64,000 nucleotides of DNA. Source: Kaistella montana (GTDB lineage: Bacteria; Bacteroidota; Bacteroidia; Flavobacteriales; Weeksellaceae). Every line of letters starts with the position of its first letter. The stretch's first letter is position 1. Shown here in pieces: positions 17,957 through 26,797 of the stretch. The DNA is taken from the NCBI RefSeq assembly GCF_024436175.1, contig NZ_JANFQP010000002.1, forward strand, positions 558,001 through 622,000, written 5' to 3'. A program made the position numbers and the translations under genes. Under the pieces are notes generated by a model that saw only the letters and a program-made list of their open reading frames with translations, made no database searches and was not told the DNA's origin.

Positions 17957-19198
17957 TTATCTAACTTTCAAAGTGATTAAACAAATGATGGCAAATAATA
18001 CTCCCATAATAATCATTCGGTTCACGATTTTGCTTTCATGATATCCTTCTTTTTGATAATGATGATGAAGGGGAGACATCTTGAACAATCGATTGTTTTG
18101 GGCATATTCTAACCCGAATTTTCTTTTTCTATATTTAAAAACTGCCACCTGAAGCATTACCGAAACATTCTCGATCAAGAAAATTCCGCAAAGCACAGGA
18201 ATCATCAATTCTTTTCTTAAAATGATCGCCAAAACCGCGATCACTCCACCCAACATCAAACTTCCGGTATCTCCCATGAAAACTTGCGCCGGATAAGTAT
18301 TGTACCAGAAAAATCCGATAACAGCACCCACCAATGCGAGCGCAAAAATCGTAGTTTCACCCATGTTCGGTAAAAACATAATGTTGAGGTAATCTGCGAA
18401 AATAATGTTCCCAGAAATGTAGGCAAAAAAGGAAAGTGTCAGCAGTATGACGACGCTGGTTCCCGCGGCAAGCCCATCGATTCCATCGGTGATATTTGCC
18501 CCATTAGAAACTGCCGTTACGATGAAAATAACGATTGGGATGAAAACAATCCAAGCCCATTCGTGAGCTTCTTCGGGCGACATCCAGAAAAGAATTCCAC
18601 TGTAGTCAAACTCATTGTTTTTTACGAAAGGAACGGTGGAAACAGTTGCTTTTTCGGTAGGCATAAAGTTTTTCTCAACATTATTTCTGCTTACTTCCGA
18701 TGCGTCTGCATATTTTCTTTTTACCGAAATATCAGGATGGAAAAACATGGTAACTCCCACGATCAATCCCAAACCAACTTGTCCGATAACTTTGAATTTT
18801 CCGCTAAGACCGTCTTTATTTTTTTTGATTTTCTTTAAATAATCGTCAATGAAACCAATTACACCCATCCAAACTACCGATGTGATGAGCAACACGATAT
18901 ACACATTGAAAATTCGGGTAAACAGCAAAACCGGAATTAAGGTAGCGATAATGATGATTAAACCACCCATTGTTGGAGTTCCTTCTTTTTGCTTTTGTCC
19001 TTCGAGGCCGAGATCACGAACGAGTTCTCCCATCTGTTTTTTTCGAAGGTAATTGATGATTTTTTTACCATAAACCACCGCAATAATCAGCGAAAGCAAA
19101 ACTGCCATTCCTGCGCGGAATGAAATAAATTTAAACATACCGAGTCCGGGAATATGAATCCCAAGATTGGTAAGATATTCGTAGAGATAGTATAACAT
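17957..19198 (-). CDS. mraY: Phospho-MurNAc-pentapeptide transferase MraY
   Basis: Integral membrane enzyme that transfers phospho-MurNAc-pentapeptide to undecaprenyl phosphate, making lipid I. Ten hydrophobic helices are visible. Signatures are GTPTMGGL near residue 75, [14 protein letters not shown] (Mg-binding aspartates), [12 protein letters not shown], and [13 protein letters not shown] near the C-terminus. A hydrophilic segment of about 60 residues between the DDYLK helix and the next membrane region makes it longer (413 residues) than E. coli MraY (360), as is usual in Bacteroidetes. It is 48 bp after murE. Confidence 0.98.
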   Translation of the reverse strand: MLYYLYEYLTNLGIHIPGLGMFKFISFRAGMAVLLSLIIAVVYGKKIINYLRKKQMGELVRDLGLEGQKQKEGTPTMGGLIIIIATLIPVLLFTRIFNVYIVLLITSVVWMGVIGFIDDYLKKIKKNKDGLSGKFKVIGQVGLGLIVGVTMFFHPDISVKRKYADASEVSRNNVEKNFMPTEKATVSTVPFVKNNEFDYSGILFWMSPEEAHEWAWIVFIPIVIFIVTAVSNGANITDGIDGLAAGTSVVILLTLSFFAYISGNIIFADYLNIMFLPNMGETTIFALALVGAVIGFFWYNTYPAQVFMGDTGSLMLGGVIAVLAIILRKELMIPVLCGIFLIENVSVMLQVAVFKYRKRKFGLEYAQNNRLFKMSPLHHHYQKEGYHESKIVNRMIIMGVLFAIICLITLKVR

Positions 19199-19246
19199 GT
19201 TCTTTTTTTCGGTTTTGGTTGGTTTAAAAATTCTTTAATTTATCGA

Positions 19247-20707
19247 TCATTTGCTCATCAATTGAGATAATTCAATGATCACTTCTTTGTCATCAAAATG
19301 GTGTTTCACGCCATTGATTTCCTGATAATCTTCGTGACCTTTTCCGGCAACGAGGATGATGTCTTTCGGTTCGGCAAATTTTATCGCCATCTTTATTGCT
19401 TCTTTTCGATCGGGGATCGAAGTGTATTTGCTATAATTTTGTGGATCCACACCGGCTTCGATTTCCTTGATGATTTCCGCAGGGTTTTCCGTTCTCGGAT
19501 TATCGGAAGTGATGATCGCCAAAGTAGATTTTCTTGTAGCAATTTTTCCCATTTCAGGGCGTTTCGCATGATCTCTGTCGCCGCCACAACCGAAAACGGT
19601 AATTAATCTTTCGTTTTTGGTGCGAATCTCGTTGATGGAATCTAAAATATTTTCCAAAGCATCGGGAGTGTGAGCGTAATCGACCACGAAAAAGATTCCG
19701 CCTTTCGATTTCAGGGTTTCAAAACGACCTTTCACTCTTTTCAAATTCGAGATGGCTTTCAAAACATCTTCTTCCTGAAATCCTAATTCAATGGTTACTG
19801 CAAAAGCCAACAGAAGGTTATAAACATTGAATTTTCCGGTCAACGTTGACCAAAATTCTTTTCCATTAAAATTCAGAAGCATTCCATTGAAATCAACTTC
19901 CAGAATTTTTCCGTGGAAGTCTGCCATTGTTTTCAAAGCGTAGGTTTTCTTTTGCGCTTTGGTGTTTTGCAGCATTACGTTTCCGTTTTTGTCATCAACG
20001 TTGGTGATGGCGATTGCTTCCGGATTTAGTTCATCAAAAAATCTTTTTTTGGTTTTTAAATAAACATCAAAAGTTTTATGATAATCAAGATGATCATGAG
20101 TAATATTGGTAAATCCAGCGATTTTGAAATGCAAACCTTCGGTTCTGTTTTGATCGATTCCGTGCGAAGAAACTTCCATGAAAGCATATTCACAACCGTT
20201 TTCTACAGCTTTTGCTAAAATTTTATTTAAAGTCAAAACATCCGGAGTGGTATGTGTTGAAGGGAATATTTCGTCCGCAATTCGGTATTCCACGGTTGAA
20301 ATTAAAGCTGATTGAAAGCCTAAATTTTTGAAAATATCGTACAAAAGTGTTGTAACTGAAGTTTTCCCGTTGGTTCCGGTGATTCCAATTAAATTGAGTT
20401 TTTCAGATGGATTTCCATAGAAATTAGAAGCCAATTGACCCAAAACTTTCGAGGAATCTTTCACTTTAATAAAAGTGATTTCTTGGTATAAATTTTCTGG
20501 GAAATCTTCGCAAACGATAACTTTTGCCCCTTTTTCAATGGCTGCATTAATGAATGAATGTCCGTCGGAAACCGTTCCTTTAATCGCCACATACAGCGAA
20601 TTTTCAACAGCTTTGCGGCTGTCGAAAACGATTTCTGAAACTTCCGGATTTTTGTTTCCGAAAATTTCTACTACGGGAATTCTGTTCAATAACGCTTCTA
20701 AATTCAT
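19247..20707 (-). CDS. murE: UDP-MurNAc-tripeptide synthetase MurE, meso-DAP type
   Basis: Cytosolic ligase that adds the third stem-peptide residue. P-loop GITGTNGKTSVTTLLYD lies near residue 110, VSSHGIDQNR and HDHLDYHKTFD follow, and the C-terminal domain contains FVVDYAHTPDALENIL. The specificity motif reads DNPR in ITSDNPRTENP, the form associated with meso-diaminopimelate rather than lysine, so the cell wall is predicted to be DAP-type. It has 486 residues and is 30 bp after ftsI and upstream of mraY. MurF, the next enzyme in the pathway, is not encoded in this cluster. Confidence 0.97.
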   Translation of the reverse strand: MNLEALLNRIPVVEIFGNKNPEVSEIVFDSRKAVENSLYVAIKGTVSDGHSFINAAIEKGAKVIVCEDFPENLYQEITFIKVKDSSKVLGQLASNFYGNPSEKLNLIGITGTNGKTSVTTLLYDIFKNLGFQSALISTVEYRIADEIFPSTHTTPDVLTLNKILAKAVENGCEYAFMEVSSHGIDQNRTEGLHFKIAGFTNITHDHLDYHKTFDVYLKTKKRFFDELNPEAIAITNVDDKNGNVMLQNTKAQKKTYALKTMADFHGKILEVDFNGMLLNFNGKEFWSTLTGKFNVYNLLLAFAVTIELGFQEEDVLKAISNLKRVKGRFETLKSKGGIFFVVDYAHTPDALENILDSINEIRTKNERLITVFGCGGDRDHAKRPEMGKIATRKSTLAIITSDNPRTENPAEIIKEIEAGVDPQNYSKYTSIPDRKEAIKMAIKFAEPKDIILVAGKGHEDYQEINGVKHHFDDKEVIIELSQLMSK

Positions 20708-20737
20708 TTTATCTTTTACAGGAAATTTCCTGTTTTT

Positions 20738-22729
20738 TTAATTCTGTAAACTGAGGTAAATTTTTTGATTTTTACCAATTCTTGTTCCTTCCAGCGGGAA
20801 CTGTTCTTTGATTCTTCCAACTCCTTTGAAATTAACTCGATAACCAGAGTTTTCCAATTGAGGAATTACATTTTTACCAATCAATCCAACAACATTTGGC
20901 ATTTGACCTTCGTTGATTGCAATTTTCACGTTAGGTTCTACCATTTTACTTAAATCAACCTTCTTGTCAACCAACATTTCCTGTTCTACATTTTGAGGAG
21001 TTTTAAGGAAGGTTTTACCAGCAATTTCTTTGAAAACCGGCGCTGATACGGTTGCTCCGTAAAATCCTTTGGAATTATCGGGCTGGTTGATCATCACGAT
21101 GCAGGTGTATTTGGGATTATCTGCGGGATAAAATCCGGCGAAACTTGCTTGATATTTTGCAGGACCTGGTTTCCAATATTCAAATCTTGCGGTTCCGGTT
21201 TTTCCAGCCATTTTCAGGTTAGGGGTGAAGATGCTTTTTGCAGTTCCTTTTTCTACAGCTTTGGTAAGCGCGTGAGTCATCATCGTGATTGCCTTCGTGG
21301 AAGCCATTTTGTTAACCATCACTTCTGGTTTTGCAGTATAAAGCACTTGCCCGTCTTTCATTATTTTATCGATGAAAAGAGGTTTTAGCATTTTGCCTTT
21401 GTTGGCTAATCCGTTATAGAAAGTGGTAAGTTGCAAAAGGTTGAATCGGGAAGAATAGCCATAAGATAATGAGGCCAAAGTGGCGGCATTCCATCTTTTA
21501 TTCTCCGGGGTTACAATGAAAGGTTTGGTAATTCCAGGGAGTTCAATATCCATTTTATCAAACATTTTCCATCTTTTCAAATGATCGAGGAAAACCTGTG
21601 GTTTATCAGCATAATATTTAGTAATGAGTTTTGCAGAACCCACGTTGCTGGATTTTGCCAAAACATCAGCGATTTCATAGGTTCCACCTCCGTGTCCGTC
21701 AGAAATTCTTTGTTTGGCATAAGTCCATACTCCGTTTCCTACATTCACAGTTGTATTTTCGTCGATAAAACCATCATCCATAGCAGCCAAAAGCGATACA
21801 GTTTTGAAGGTAGAACCAGGTTCTGTGGCATCTTTTAAAGCATAATTATAAGAATCCACATACATTCCGGGTTCGGTTCTGCGAAGGTTGACCATGGCTT
21901 TTACTTTTCCGGTAGCCACTTCCATCACCAAAACACAACCGTGATCTGCATCAAAATTAATAAGTTGTTTTTCTAATGCTGAGTGAGCAATATCCTGAAT
22001 TCTCAGATCAATTGTGGTGTAAACATCTTGTCCGTCAATAGGTTCTTTTACTTTCCAATAATCGATGGGTTTCCATTGGCTCGAATTCACGCGCTGTTCA
22101 AGGCGAGTACCATCTGTACCGGTCATGTATTTAGAGAAAGCGCCTTCCAAACCAGATTTTGTCACGCCGTTATCCATTCCGATGGTTCCGGATCCAATTT
22201 GAGTTGTAGCGAGCTCGCGTTTGAAATTTCTGTCAACAATAAATCCGCCTTTATTCTTGCCTTTTTTGAAAATAGGAAATTTTCTTATTCTGTCATATTC
22301 ATCAAAATCGAGTCCTTTTATTAATGAATAATATTGATTTTTTTTGTTTTTTTGCTGATCAAGCCTATCTCTGAAATAGCTTCTAGGCTTACCGAACATT
22401 GCTGACAATGAGTCGGTTAACGCACCTATGTTGTTTGTATAAACGGTGTCTTTAATGGTTTTAAAATCAATATAAACATCATATCGCATTACGGTGGTTG
22501 CCAAGATAGATCCGTCGGAAGCGTAAAGATTTCCACGAGCAGCTTTAAGGGTGGCTTCCCGATAATTTTTGCTGATGTAATCGTCTTTTATTTTTTGAAC
22601 ATTGGTGTTCTGTAAAATAAGAATTCTAGCTAAAAATACGAGAAAGACAAGAAAGGCAGACCCTGCAAAAAGGTAGCCCCATCTCAATGTTTTTGAGCGT
22701 TTGTTTTCGAATTCATTTTGAACCGCCAT
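20738..22729 (-). CDS. ftsI: Septal peptidoglycan transpeptidase FtsI (class B PBP) with PASTA domain
   Basis: Bitopic penicillin-binding protein that cross-links septal peptidoglycan made by FtsW. One transmembrane helix lies at about residues 17-38, then the non-catalytic dimerisation region (ARGNLYASDGSILATT), then the transpeptidase domain with SxxK as GSTFKTV (near 308), SxN as KSSNVG (near 360) and KTG as GKTGTARF (near 511). The last 60 residues (PNVVGLIGKNVIPQLEN through the C-terminus) look like one PASTA domain. The gene overlaps ftsL by 17 bp, which suggests translational coupling. Confidence 0.96.
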   Translation of the reverse strand: MAVQNEFENKRSKTLRWGYLFAGSAFLVFLVFLARILILQNTNVQKIKDDYISKNYREATLKAARGNLYASDGSILATTVMRYDVYIDFKTIKDTVYTNNIGALTDSLSAMFGKPRSYFRDRLDQQKNKKNQYYSLIKGLDFDEYDRIRKFPIFKKGKNKGGFIVDRNFKRELATTQIGSGTIGMDNGVTKSGLEGAFSKYMTGTDGTRLEQRVNSSQWKPIDYWKVKEPIDGQDVYTTIDLRIQDIAHSALEKQLINFDADHGCVLVMEVATGKVKAMVNLRRTEPGMYVDSYNYALKDATEPGSTFKTVSLLAAMDDGFIDENTTVNVGNGVWTYAKQRISDGHGGGTYEIADVLAKSSNVGSAKLITKYYADKPQVFLDHLKRWKMFDKMDIELPGITKPFIVTPENKRWNAATLASLSYGYSSRFNLLQLTTFYNGLANKGKMLKPLFIDKIMKDGQVLYTAKPEVMVNKMASTKAITMMTHALTKAVEKGTAKSIFTPNLKMAGKTGTARFEYWKPGPAKYQASFAGFYPADNPKYTCIVMINQPDNSKGFYGATVSAPVFKEIAGKTFLKTPQNVEQEMLVDKKVDLSKMVEPNVKIAINEGQMPNVVGLIGKNVIPQLENSGYRVNFKGVGRIKEQFPLEGTRIGKNQKIYLSLQN

Positions 22730-23078
22730 CTGTACTGTCTAATTTTATCAATAATTTATGAGGATGATTTTCCAATGATAATAAGGAATCTTCCACCATT
22801 TCTTTTCCCAATTCTGACTCTAGTTTTACTTTAATCAGCTTGCTCTGTGCGTATGCGTTTCGGGATTTGTATTCTTCGGTTTGTTCTTTCAAATCGTTCA
22901 CCTGTTCAATTTTTTTACTCACAAGGTGATTGCTAAAAATCATGATCATCAAAAGGAAAAACACCAACATGAAATATCGGTAATGAATTTTTACTTCATC
23001 ACGATTCAGGAAGTTTCCTTTTATAATGTCTATAAAAGTGAGTTTTTTCTGGGGACGATATGTTTGCTTTTTTGCCAA
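22713..23078 (-). CDS. FtsL-like bitopic division protein
   Basis: 121 residues with a basic cytoplasmic N-terminus, one transmembrane helix at about residues 35-52 (YFMLVFFLLMIMIFSNHLV), then a charged periplasmic coiled-coil segment (QVNDLKEQTEEYKSRNAYAQSKL). This topology and its place between rsmH and ftsI identify it as the FtsL of the cluster, a partner of FtsQ and FtsB. Sequence conservation in this family is very low, so the call depends on topology and synteny. It ends inside the first codons of ftsI. Confidence 0.82.
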   Translation of the reverse strand: MAKKQTYRPQKKLTFIDIIKGNFLNRDEVKIHYRYFMLVFFLLMIMIFSNHLVSKKIEQVNDLKEQTEEYKSRNAYAQSKLIKVKLESELGKEMVEDSLLSLENHPHKLLIKLDSTDGGSK

Positions 23079-23093
23079 AGGCTATTTTTTGTT

Positions 23094-23987
23094 TTAATTT
23101 TTAATTCCAACACGCATTTTTGCGCTTCTTGCTCTCGAATTTTCTGCGATTTCAGCTTCGTCGGGGATGATGGCTTTGCTTTGTAAAAGATCAAATGCTT
23201 TCGCATAATTTCCATAAATGTCTCTCGCTGGTTCGCCTTCAAACATTCCGTTTTTCAGGAATCTTTTCACCAATCGATCTTCCAAAGAATGGTAAGAAAT
23301 CACCACTAATCTTCCGTTTGGTTTTAAAATTTTATAAGACTGAAGCAGCATTTCCTTCAAAACATCCAATTCCTGATTCACTTCAATTCTGATCGCTTGG
23401 AAAACCTGAGCGAAGAATTTATTTTGCTTAAACTGAGGGATATAACTGAATAATTTCTTCAAATCTTCCGTAGTTTCAATCGGTTTTAGTTTGCGATGAT
23501 GAACGATTTCTCTTGCCAATTTTCTGCTTTCGCGAAGTTCGCCGTAGTAATAAAAAAGATTCGCAAGTTGCTCTTCTTCATACTCATTGATGATTTTTTT
23601 GGCATCCAAATGTTGCATCACGTTCATTCTCATATCGAGCGGAGCATTGCTTCTGGTAGAAAAACCGCGTTCAGCAGCATCAAATTGATGTGAAGAAACG
23701 CCCAAATCTGCTAAAATTCCATCAACTTGGTGAATTCCGTAAATCATTAACGAATTCTCCAAAAACCGGAAATTTTGATTGATCAGCGTAAATCTTTCGT
23801 CTTCAATTGTGTTTTTCAGAGCGTCTAAATCCTGATCAAAACTGTAAAGTTTTCCTTTATTTGAAAGCCTTTTCAGGATTTCTCTCGAGTGACCACCACC
23901 GCCAAAGGTTACGTCCACATAGATTCCGTCAGGATTTGTCACCAAATCATCTACACTTTTCGTCAGCAAAACCGGGTTGTGATACAT
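23094..23987 (-). CDS. rsmH: 16S rRNA (cytosine-1402-N4)-methyltransferase RsmH
   Basis: SAM-dependent methyltransferase that modifies C1402 in the ribosomal decoding centre. Opening motif YHNPVLLTKSVDDL, SAM-binding VDVTFGGGGHSREIL (residues 24-38), DGILADLGVSSHQFD, RGFSTRSNAPLDMRM and VISYHSLEDRLVKRF are all diagnostic. The 297-residue length is normal. It is the second gene of the dcw cluster, 55 bp after mraZ and 15 bp before ftsL, as in most bacteria. Confidence 0.98.
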   Translation of the reverse strand: MYHNPVLLTKSVDDLVTNPDGIYVDVTFGGGGHSREILKRLSNKGKLYSFDQDLDALKNTIEDERFTLINQNFRFLENSLMIYGIHQVDGILADLGVSSHQFDAAERGFSTRSNAPLDMRMNVMQHLDAKKIINEYEEEQLANLFYYYGELRESRKLAREIVHHRKLKPIETTEDLKKLFSYIPQFKQNKFFAQVFQAIRIEVNQELDVLKEMLLQSYKILKPNGRLVVISYHSLEDRLVKRFLKNGMFEGEPARDIYGNYAKAFDLLQSKAIIPDEAEIAENSRARSAKMRVGIKN

Positions 23988-24042
23988 ATCTTTATATTAT
24001 GGATGGTAAAAATGTTGTTTAATTCCCTCTGTGTTTTCGGGA

Positions 24043-24513
24043 TTAATTCACGTCGTCTTCGAAATTGATATTGCCCATCACTTCTTCAGCAAGTAGTGCA
24101 AACTCTTCAGCAGAAGTTGCGATGGTTTTTTCATAGTCTTCTTTGTCCCAAATTTCGAAAAGCTCGCCTGCACTGGTGATTACGATATCTTTTTTTAAAT
24201 TAGCAAACAAAGTGAGATCTTTTGAGATCTGTAATCTTCCGGCATTATCAGGTTCTACGGTCTTCAAACCTGCCGTAAATTGTCTGATGAAATCCGCATT
24301 TTTCTTTTGAAAACGATTCAATTTATTGATCTTTTCCATCAGTTTTTCCCAACCGTTCAGTGGGTAAACTTCTAGGCAATATTGGAAAACAGAACGTTTT
24401 ACCACAAAGGAATCACCACCAAAACCTTCCATCTGTTTTACCAGTGATGATGGGAGTTTGATGCGACCTTTGTCGTCCATTTTGCATTCGTATGTGCCTA
24501 TGAAATTCTTCAT
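24043..24513 (-). CDS. mraZ: Transcriptional regulator MraZ
   Basis: AbrB-fold DNA-binding protein that controls the dcw operon from its own promoter. Two MraZ repeats are visible: FIGTYECKMDDKGRIKLPSS at the N-terminus and VEPDNAGRLQISKDL in the second half, each with the characteristic D-GR motif. I use the ATG at 24513, giving 156 residues beginning MKNFIGTYE; an upstream in-frame ATG at 24552 would add thirteen unconserved residues and lies upstream of the -7 box. The ATG is 6 nt after the box, so the mRNA is probably leaderless. Two direct MraZ-type operator repeats lie just upstream, predicting autoregulation. First gene of dcw. Confidence 0.95.
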   Translation of the reverse strand: MKNFIGTYECKMDDKGRIKLPSSLVKQMEGFGGDSFVVKRSVFQYCLEVYPLNGWEKLMEKINKLNRFQKKNADFIRQFTAGLKTVEPDNAGRLQISKDLTLFANLKKDIVITSAGELFEIWDKEDYEKTIATSAEEFALLAEEVMGNINFEDDVN

Positions 24514-24519
24514 TTGGGA

Positions 24520-24527
24520 CAAATTTA
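24520..24527 (-). promoter_or_regulatory. -7 promoter box for mraZ and the dcw operon
   Basis: TAAATTTG on the minus strand, exact consensus, followed by TCCCAA and the mraZ ATG. It is the only TAnnTTTG match in the 200-bp region upstream of mraZ and predicts a start of transcription at or beside the ATG. Confidence 0.65.
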
Positions 24528-24546
24528 TAGAAAAAATTCTAAAACT

Positions 24547-24565
24547 TCCCACTTTTTCCCACTTT
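24547..24565 (-). promoter_or_regulatory. Predicted MraZ operator, two direct repeats
   Basis: On the minus strand AAAGTGGGA occurs twice (24557-24565 and 24547-24555) with a 10-bp period, giving TGGGA cores separated by 5 bp. Known MraZ operators are direct TGGG-containing repeats with this 10-bp spacing upstream of mraZ. The repeats start about 20 bp upstream of the -7 box, so bound MraZ would cover the position of the -33 element. Confidence 0.75.
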
Positions 24566-24728
24566 TTGACTTAATGTTAATAAGTTTTGATTTTCTTGAG
24601 TAAATGATTGATAGAAAAGTAGTTATAGAGATGATAAAATTTCTTTCATAAATATCAATTGGTATTGCTAAAAATCCTATTTTTATCGAAAATTCACACG
24701 AGACAAATTAAAGTTGGTCTTTAATTTG

Positions 24729-24736
24729 TATTTTTG
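24729..24736 (+). promoter_or_regulatory. -7 promoter box for the hydrolase-engB-GNAT operon
   Basis: TATTTTTG, exact consensus, 21 nt before the ATG at 24758, divergent from the mraZ promoter. The remaining gap to mraZ is AT-rich with nothing else recognised. Confidence 0.6.
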
Positions 24737-24757
24737 CAAGGCTGATATAGCAATTTT

Positions 24758-25537
24758 ATGAGATTGATAACGAAAAAAGAAAAAAAATTCTCTTTCATTG
24801 AGGCTGGAGAAGGACATCCGTTGATTTTATTACACGGATTAATGGGCGGTTTGAGTAATTTTGATAAAACCGTAAACTTTTTTTCCGAGAGAGGATATAA
24901 GGTGTTCGTTCCGGTACTTCCTATCTATGATTTGCCAATTTTAAATACCAACTTAACAACTATTGCAAAACATGTTGCCAAATTTATTGAAGAAAAGGTA
25001 AATGAACCAGTAACGATAGTGGGAAATTCCATGGGAGGACATATTGGTTTGATTTTAACTTTAGCAAGACCAGAGCTTGTTTCTAATCTTGTACTTACAG
25101 GAAGTTCCGGACTGTATGAAAGAACTTTCGGAGATAGTTTCCCAAGAAAATCCGATAAAGATTATATAAGAAGAAAAACAGAAGATGTTTTTTATGACCC
25201 TAAAGTCGCGACAGATGAATTGGTAGATGAGGTTTTTGCGGTAGTAAACGATCGTATGAAAGGCATCAAAACGGTAATGCTTGCGAGAAGCGCCATCAAA
25301 CACAATATGTTGAACGATCTTCCAAAGATTACCCAACCAGTTTGTTTAATTTGGGGAAAACAAGATAATGTAACACCGCCGGAAGTGGCTGTAGACATGA
25401 ATAAATTCTTACCCAACTCAGAGCTTTTCTGGATTGAGCAATGCGGACATGCCGCGATGATGGAAAAACCAGATGAGTTTAATGAAATTCTCTACAGATG
25501 GCTTAAAAAGATTGAAAATAATGGAATGGAAGGTTAA
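24758..25537 (+). CDS. Alpha/beta hydrolase
   Basis: Cytosolic alpha/beta-hydrolase of 259 residues. Oxyanion region LLHGLMGGLSNF, nucleophile elbow GNSMGGH (Ser near residue 91), acidic residue in IWGKQDNVTPP and catalytic His in EQCGHAAMMEKP form a complete triad in the usual order. The substrate cannot be told from sequence; relatives include esterases, C-C hydrolases and haloperoxidase-like enzymes. It is the first gene of an apparent operon, 42 bp before engB, a pairing seen in other Flavobacteriia. Confidence 0.9.
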   Translation: MRLITKKEKKFSFIEAGEGHPLILLHGLMGGLSNFDKTVNFFSERGYKVFVPVLPIYDLPILNTNLTTIAKHVAKFIEEKVNEPVTIVGNSMGGHIGLILTLARPELVSNLVLTGSSGLYERTFGDSFPRKSDKDYIRRKTEDVFYDPKVATDELVDEVFAVVNDRMKGIKTVMLARSAIKHNMLNDLPKITQPVCLIWGKQDNVTPPEVAVDMNKFLPNSELFWIEQCGHAAMMEKPDEFNEILYRWLKKIENNGMEG

Positions 25538-25579
25538 ACTTCCATTTTTTATTTAATTAAATTTGAAAAAAAATCAGAA

Positions 25580-26200
25580 ATGGTAATTAAAACAGCAGAA
25601 TTTGTAAAAAGTAGCGGAAGATGGCAAGATTGCCCGGAACCGAACTTGCCCGAATATGCTTTCATAGGAAGATCCAATGTGGGAAAGTCTTCTTTGATCA
25701 ATGCAATGCTTAATCATAAAGATCTGGCAAAAACTTCGCAAACGCCAGGAAAAACGCAACTCATCAATCATTTCATCATCAATGAAAGTTGGTATCTTAC
25801 CGATTTACCGGGCTACGGCTACGCAAGAGTTTCGAAAAGCATGCGCCGCGATTTCGAGAAAATCATTACCAACTATATCTTGAACCGGAAAAATCTCGTC
25901 AACCTGTTTGTTTTGGTTGATGCTCGTCACACACCTCAGAAAATCGACATTGAGTTTATCGAATGGTGCGGAGAAAACGGCGTTCCTTTTTCAATTGTTT
26001 TCACAAAATCGGATAAATTGAAACCGAATACCGTTATAACAAATGTGGAAGATTACAAAACCGAACTTTTGAAAACGTGGGAAGATCTTCCAGAAATTTA
26101 TGTGACTTCCGCTGAAAAAAAATTGGGAGGCGATGAAATTTTGAAATTCATTTCTACAACCAATCAGTTTTTATTTGAAAATAAAGTGAATTTTGAATGA
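25580..26200 (+). CDS. engB: Ribosome biogenesis GTP-binding protein EngB (YsxC/YihA)
   Basis: Small GTPase needed for assembly of the large ribosomal subunit. G1 is [15 protein letters not shown] (near residues 30-44), the threonine switch lies in [15 protein letters not shown]3 is [11 protein letters not shown]4 is FTKSDKLKP and G5 is TSAEKKLGG. At 206 residues it has the normal length. It overlaps the following GNAT gene by 4 bp (ATGA), so the two are likely translationally coupled. Confidence 0.97.
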   Translation: MVIKTAEFVKSSGRWQDCPEPNLPEYAFIGRSNVGKSSLINAMLNHKDLAKTSQTPGKTQLINHFIINESWYLTDLPGYGYARVSKSMRRDFEKIITNYILNRKNLVNLFVLVDARHTPQKIDIEFIEWCGENGVPFSIVFTKSDKLKPNTVITNVEDYKTELLKTWEDLPEIYVTSAEKKLGGDEILKFISTTNQFLFENKVNFE

Positions 26201-26661
26201 CAAGTTCAATAATTTGGAAAATTAAACCTTTCTCGAAACTTTCAACCCAAGAGCTATATCAAATCCTAAAAATTCGTCAGGAAGTATTCATCGTGGAGCA
26301 AACCTGCTATTACCTTGATGCGGATGGTTACGATGAGCGAGCGATACATATTTGGGCAGAAAAAGATGGAGAAATCTTAGCATATTGCCGAATTTTTAAA
26401 CCTGCAATAAAATACAATGAAGCTTCCATTGGTCGGGTTTTAACTCATCCTAATTATCGGAGGAATAATTTGGGTAAAATCTTGGTCAAATTTGCTATAA
26501 ATAGCATTGAGTCGAGATTTCGTACCTCATCTATAAGAATATCCGCACAGGATTATTTGCTTCGGTTTTATTCAGAATTTGGTTTTCAAGATACCGGAAA
26601 GAAATATTTGGAAGATGATATTCCACATACGGAGATGGTGAGAGTGATATCAATGAAGTAA
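26197..26661 (+). CDS. GNAT family N-acetyltransferase, ElaA-like
   Basis: 154-residue acetyltransferase of the ElaA type. The N-terminus has [20 protein letters not shown] followed by [20 protein letters not shown], and the acetyl-CoA loop is [20 protein letters not shown] near residue 90. The end, [13 protein letters not shown], is the usual last helix and strand. Its acceptor is unknown. The start overlaps the stop of engB by 4 bp. No terminator is obvious in the 136-bp AT-rich gap that follows. Confidence 0.88.
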   Translation: MTSSIIWKIKPFSKLSTQELYQILKIRQEVFIVEQTCYYLDADGYDERAIHIWAEKDGEILAYCRIFKPAIKYNEASIGRVLTHPNYRRNNLGKILVKFAINSIESRFRTSSIRISAQDYLLRFYSEFGFQDTGKKYLEDDIPHTEMVRVISMK

Positions 26662-26797
26662 TTTGAAAGAATCCTTTTTCAATATAATTTTATAGATATA
26701 GAAATAAATAGTTTAAAATTTATCCAACCATAATTTTTTACTCAAAATCGCTATATCAAATGATTTTCTTAATTTAGCCCTATAAAATAATTTATAA

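Noticed and set aside
8596-24565. Absence of murF from the dcw cluster as a possible gene loss
   Set aside because: As I recall, Bacteroidetes dcw clusters normally lack murF, with the gene elsewhere, so this is not unusual.
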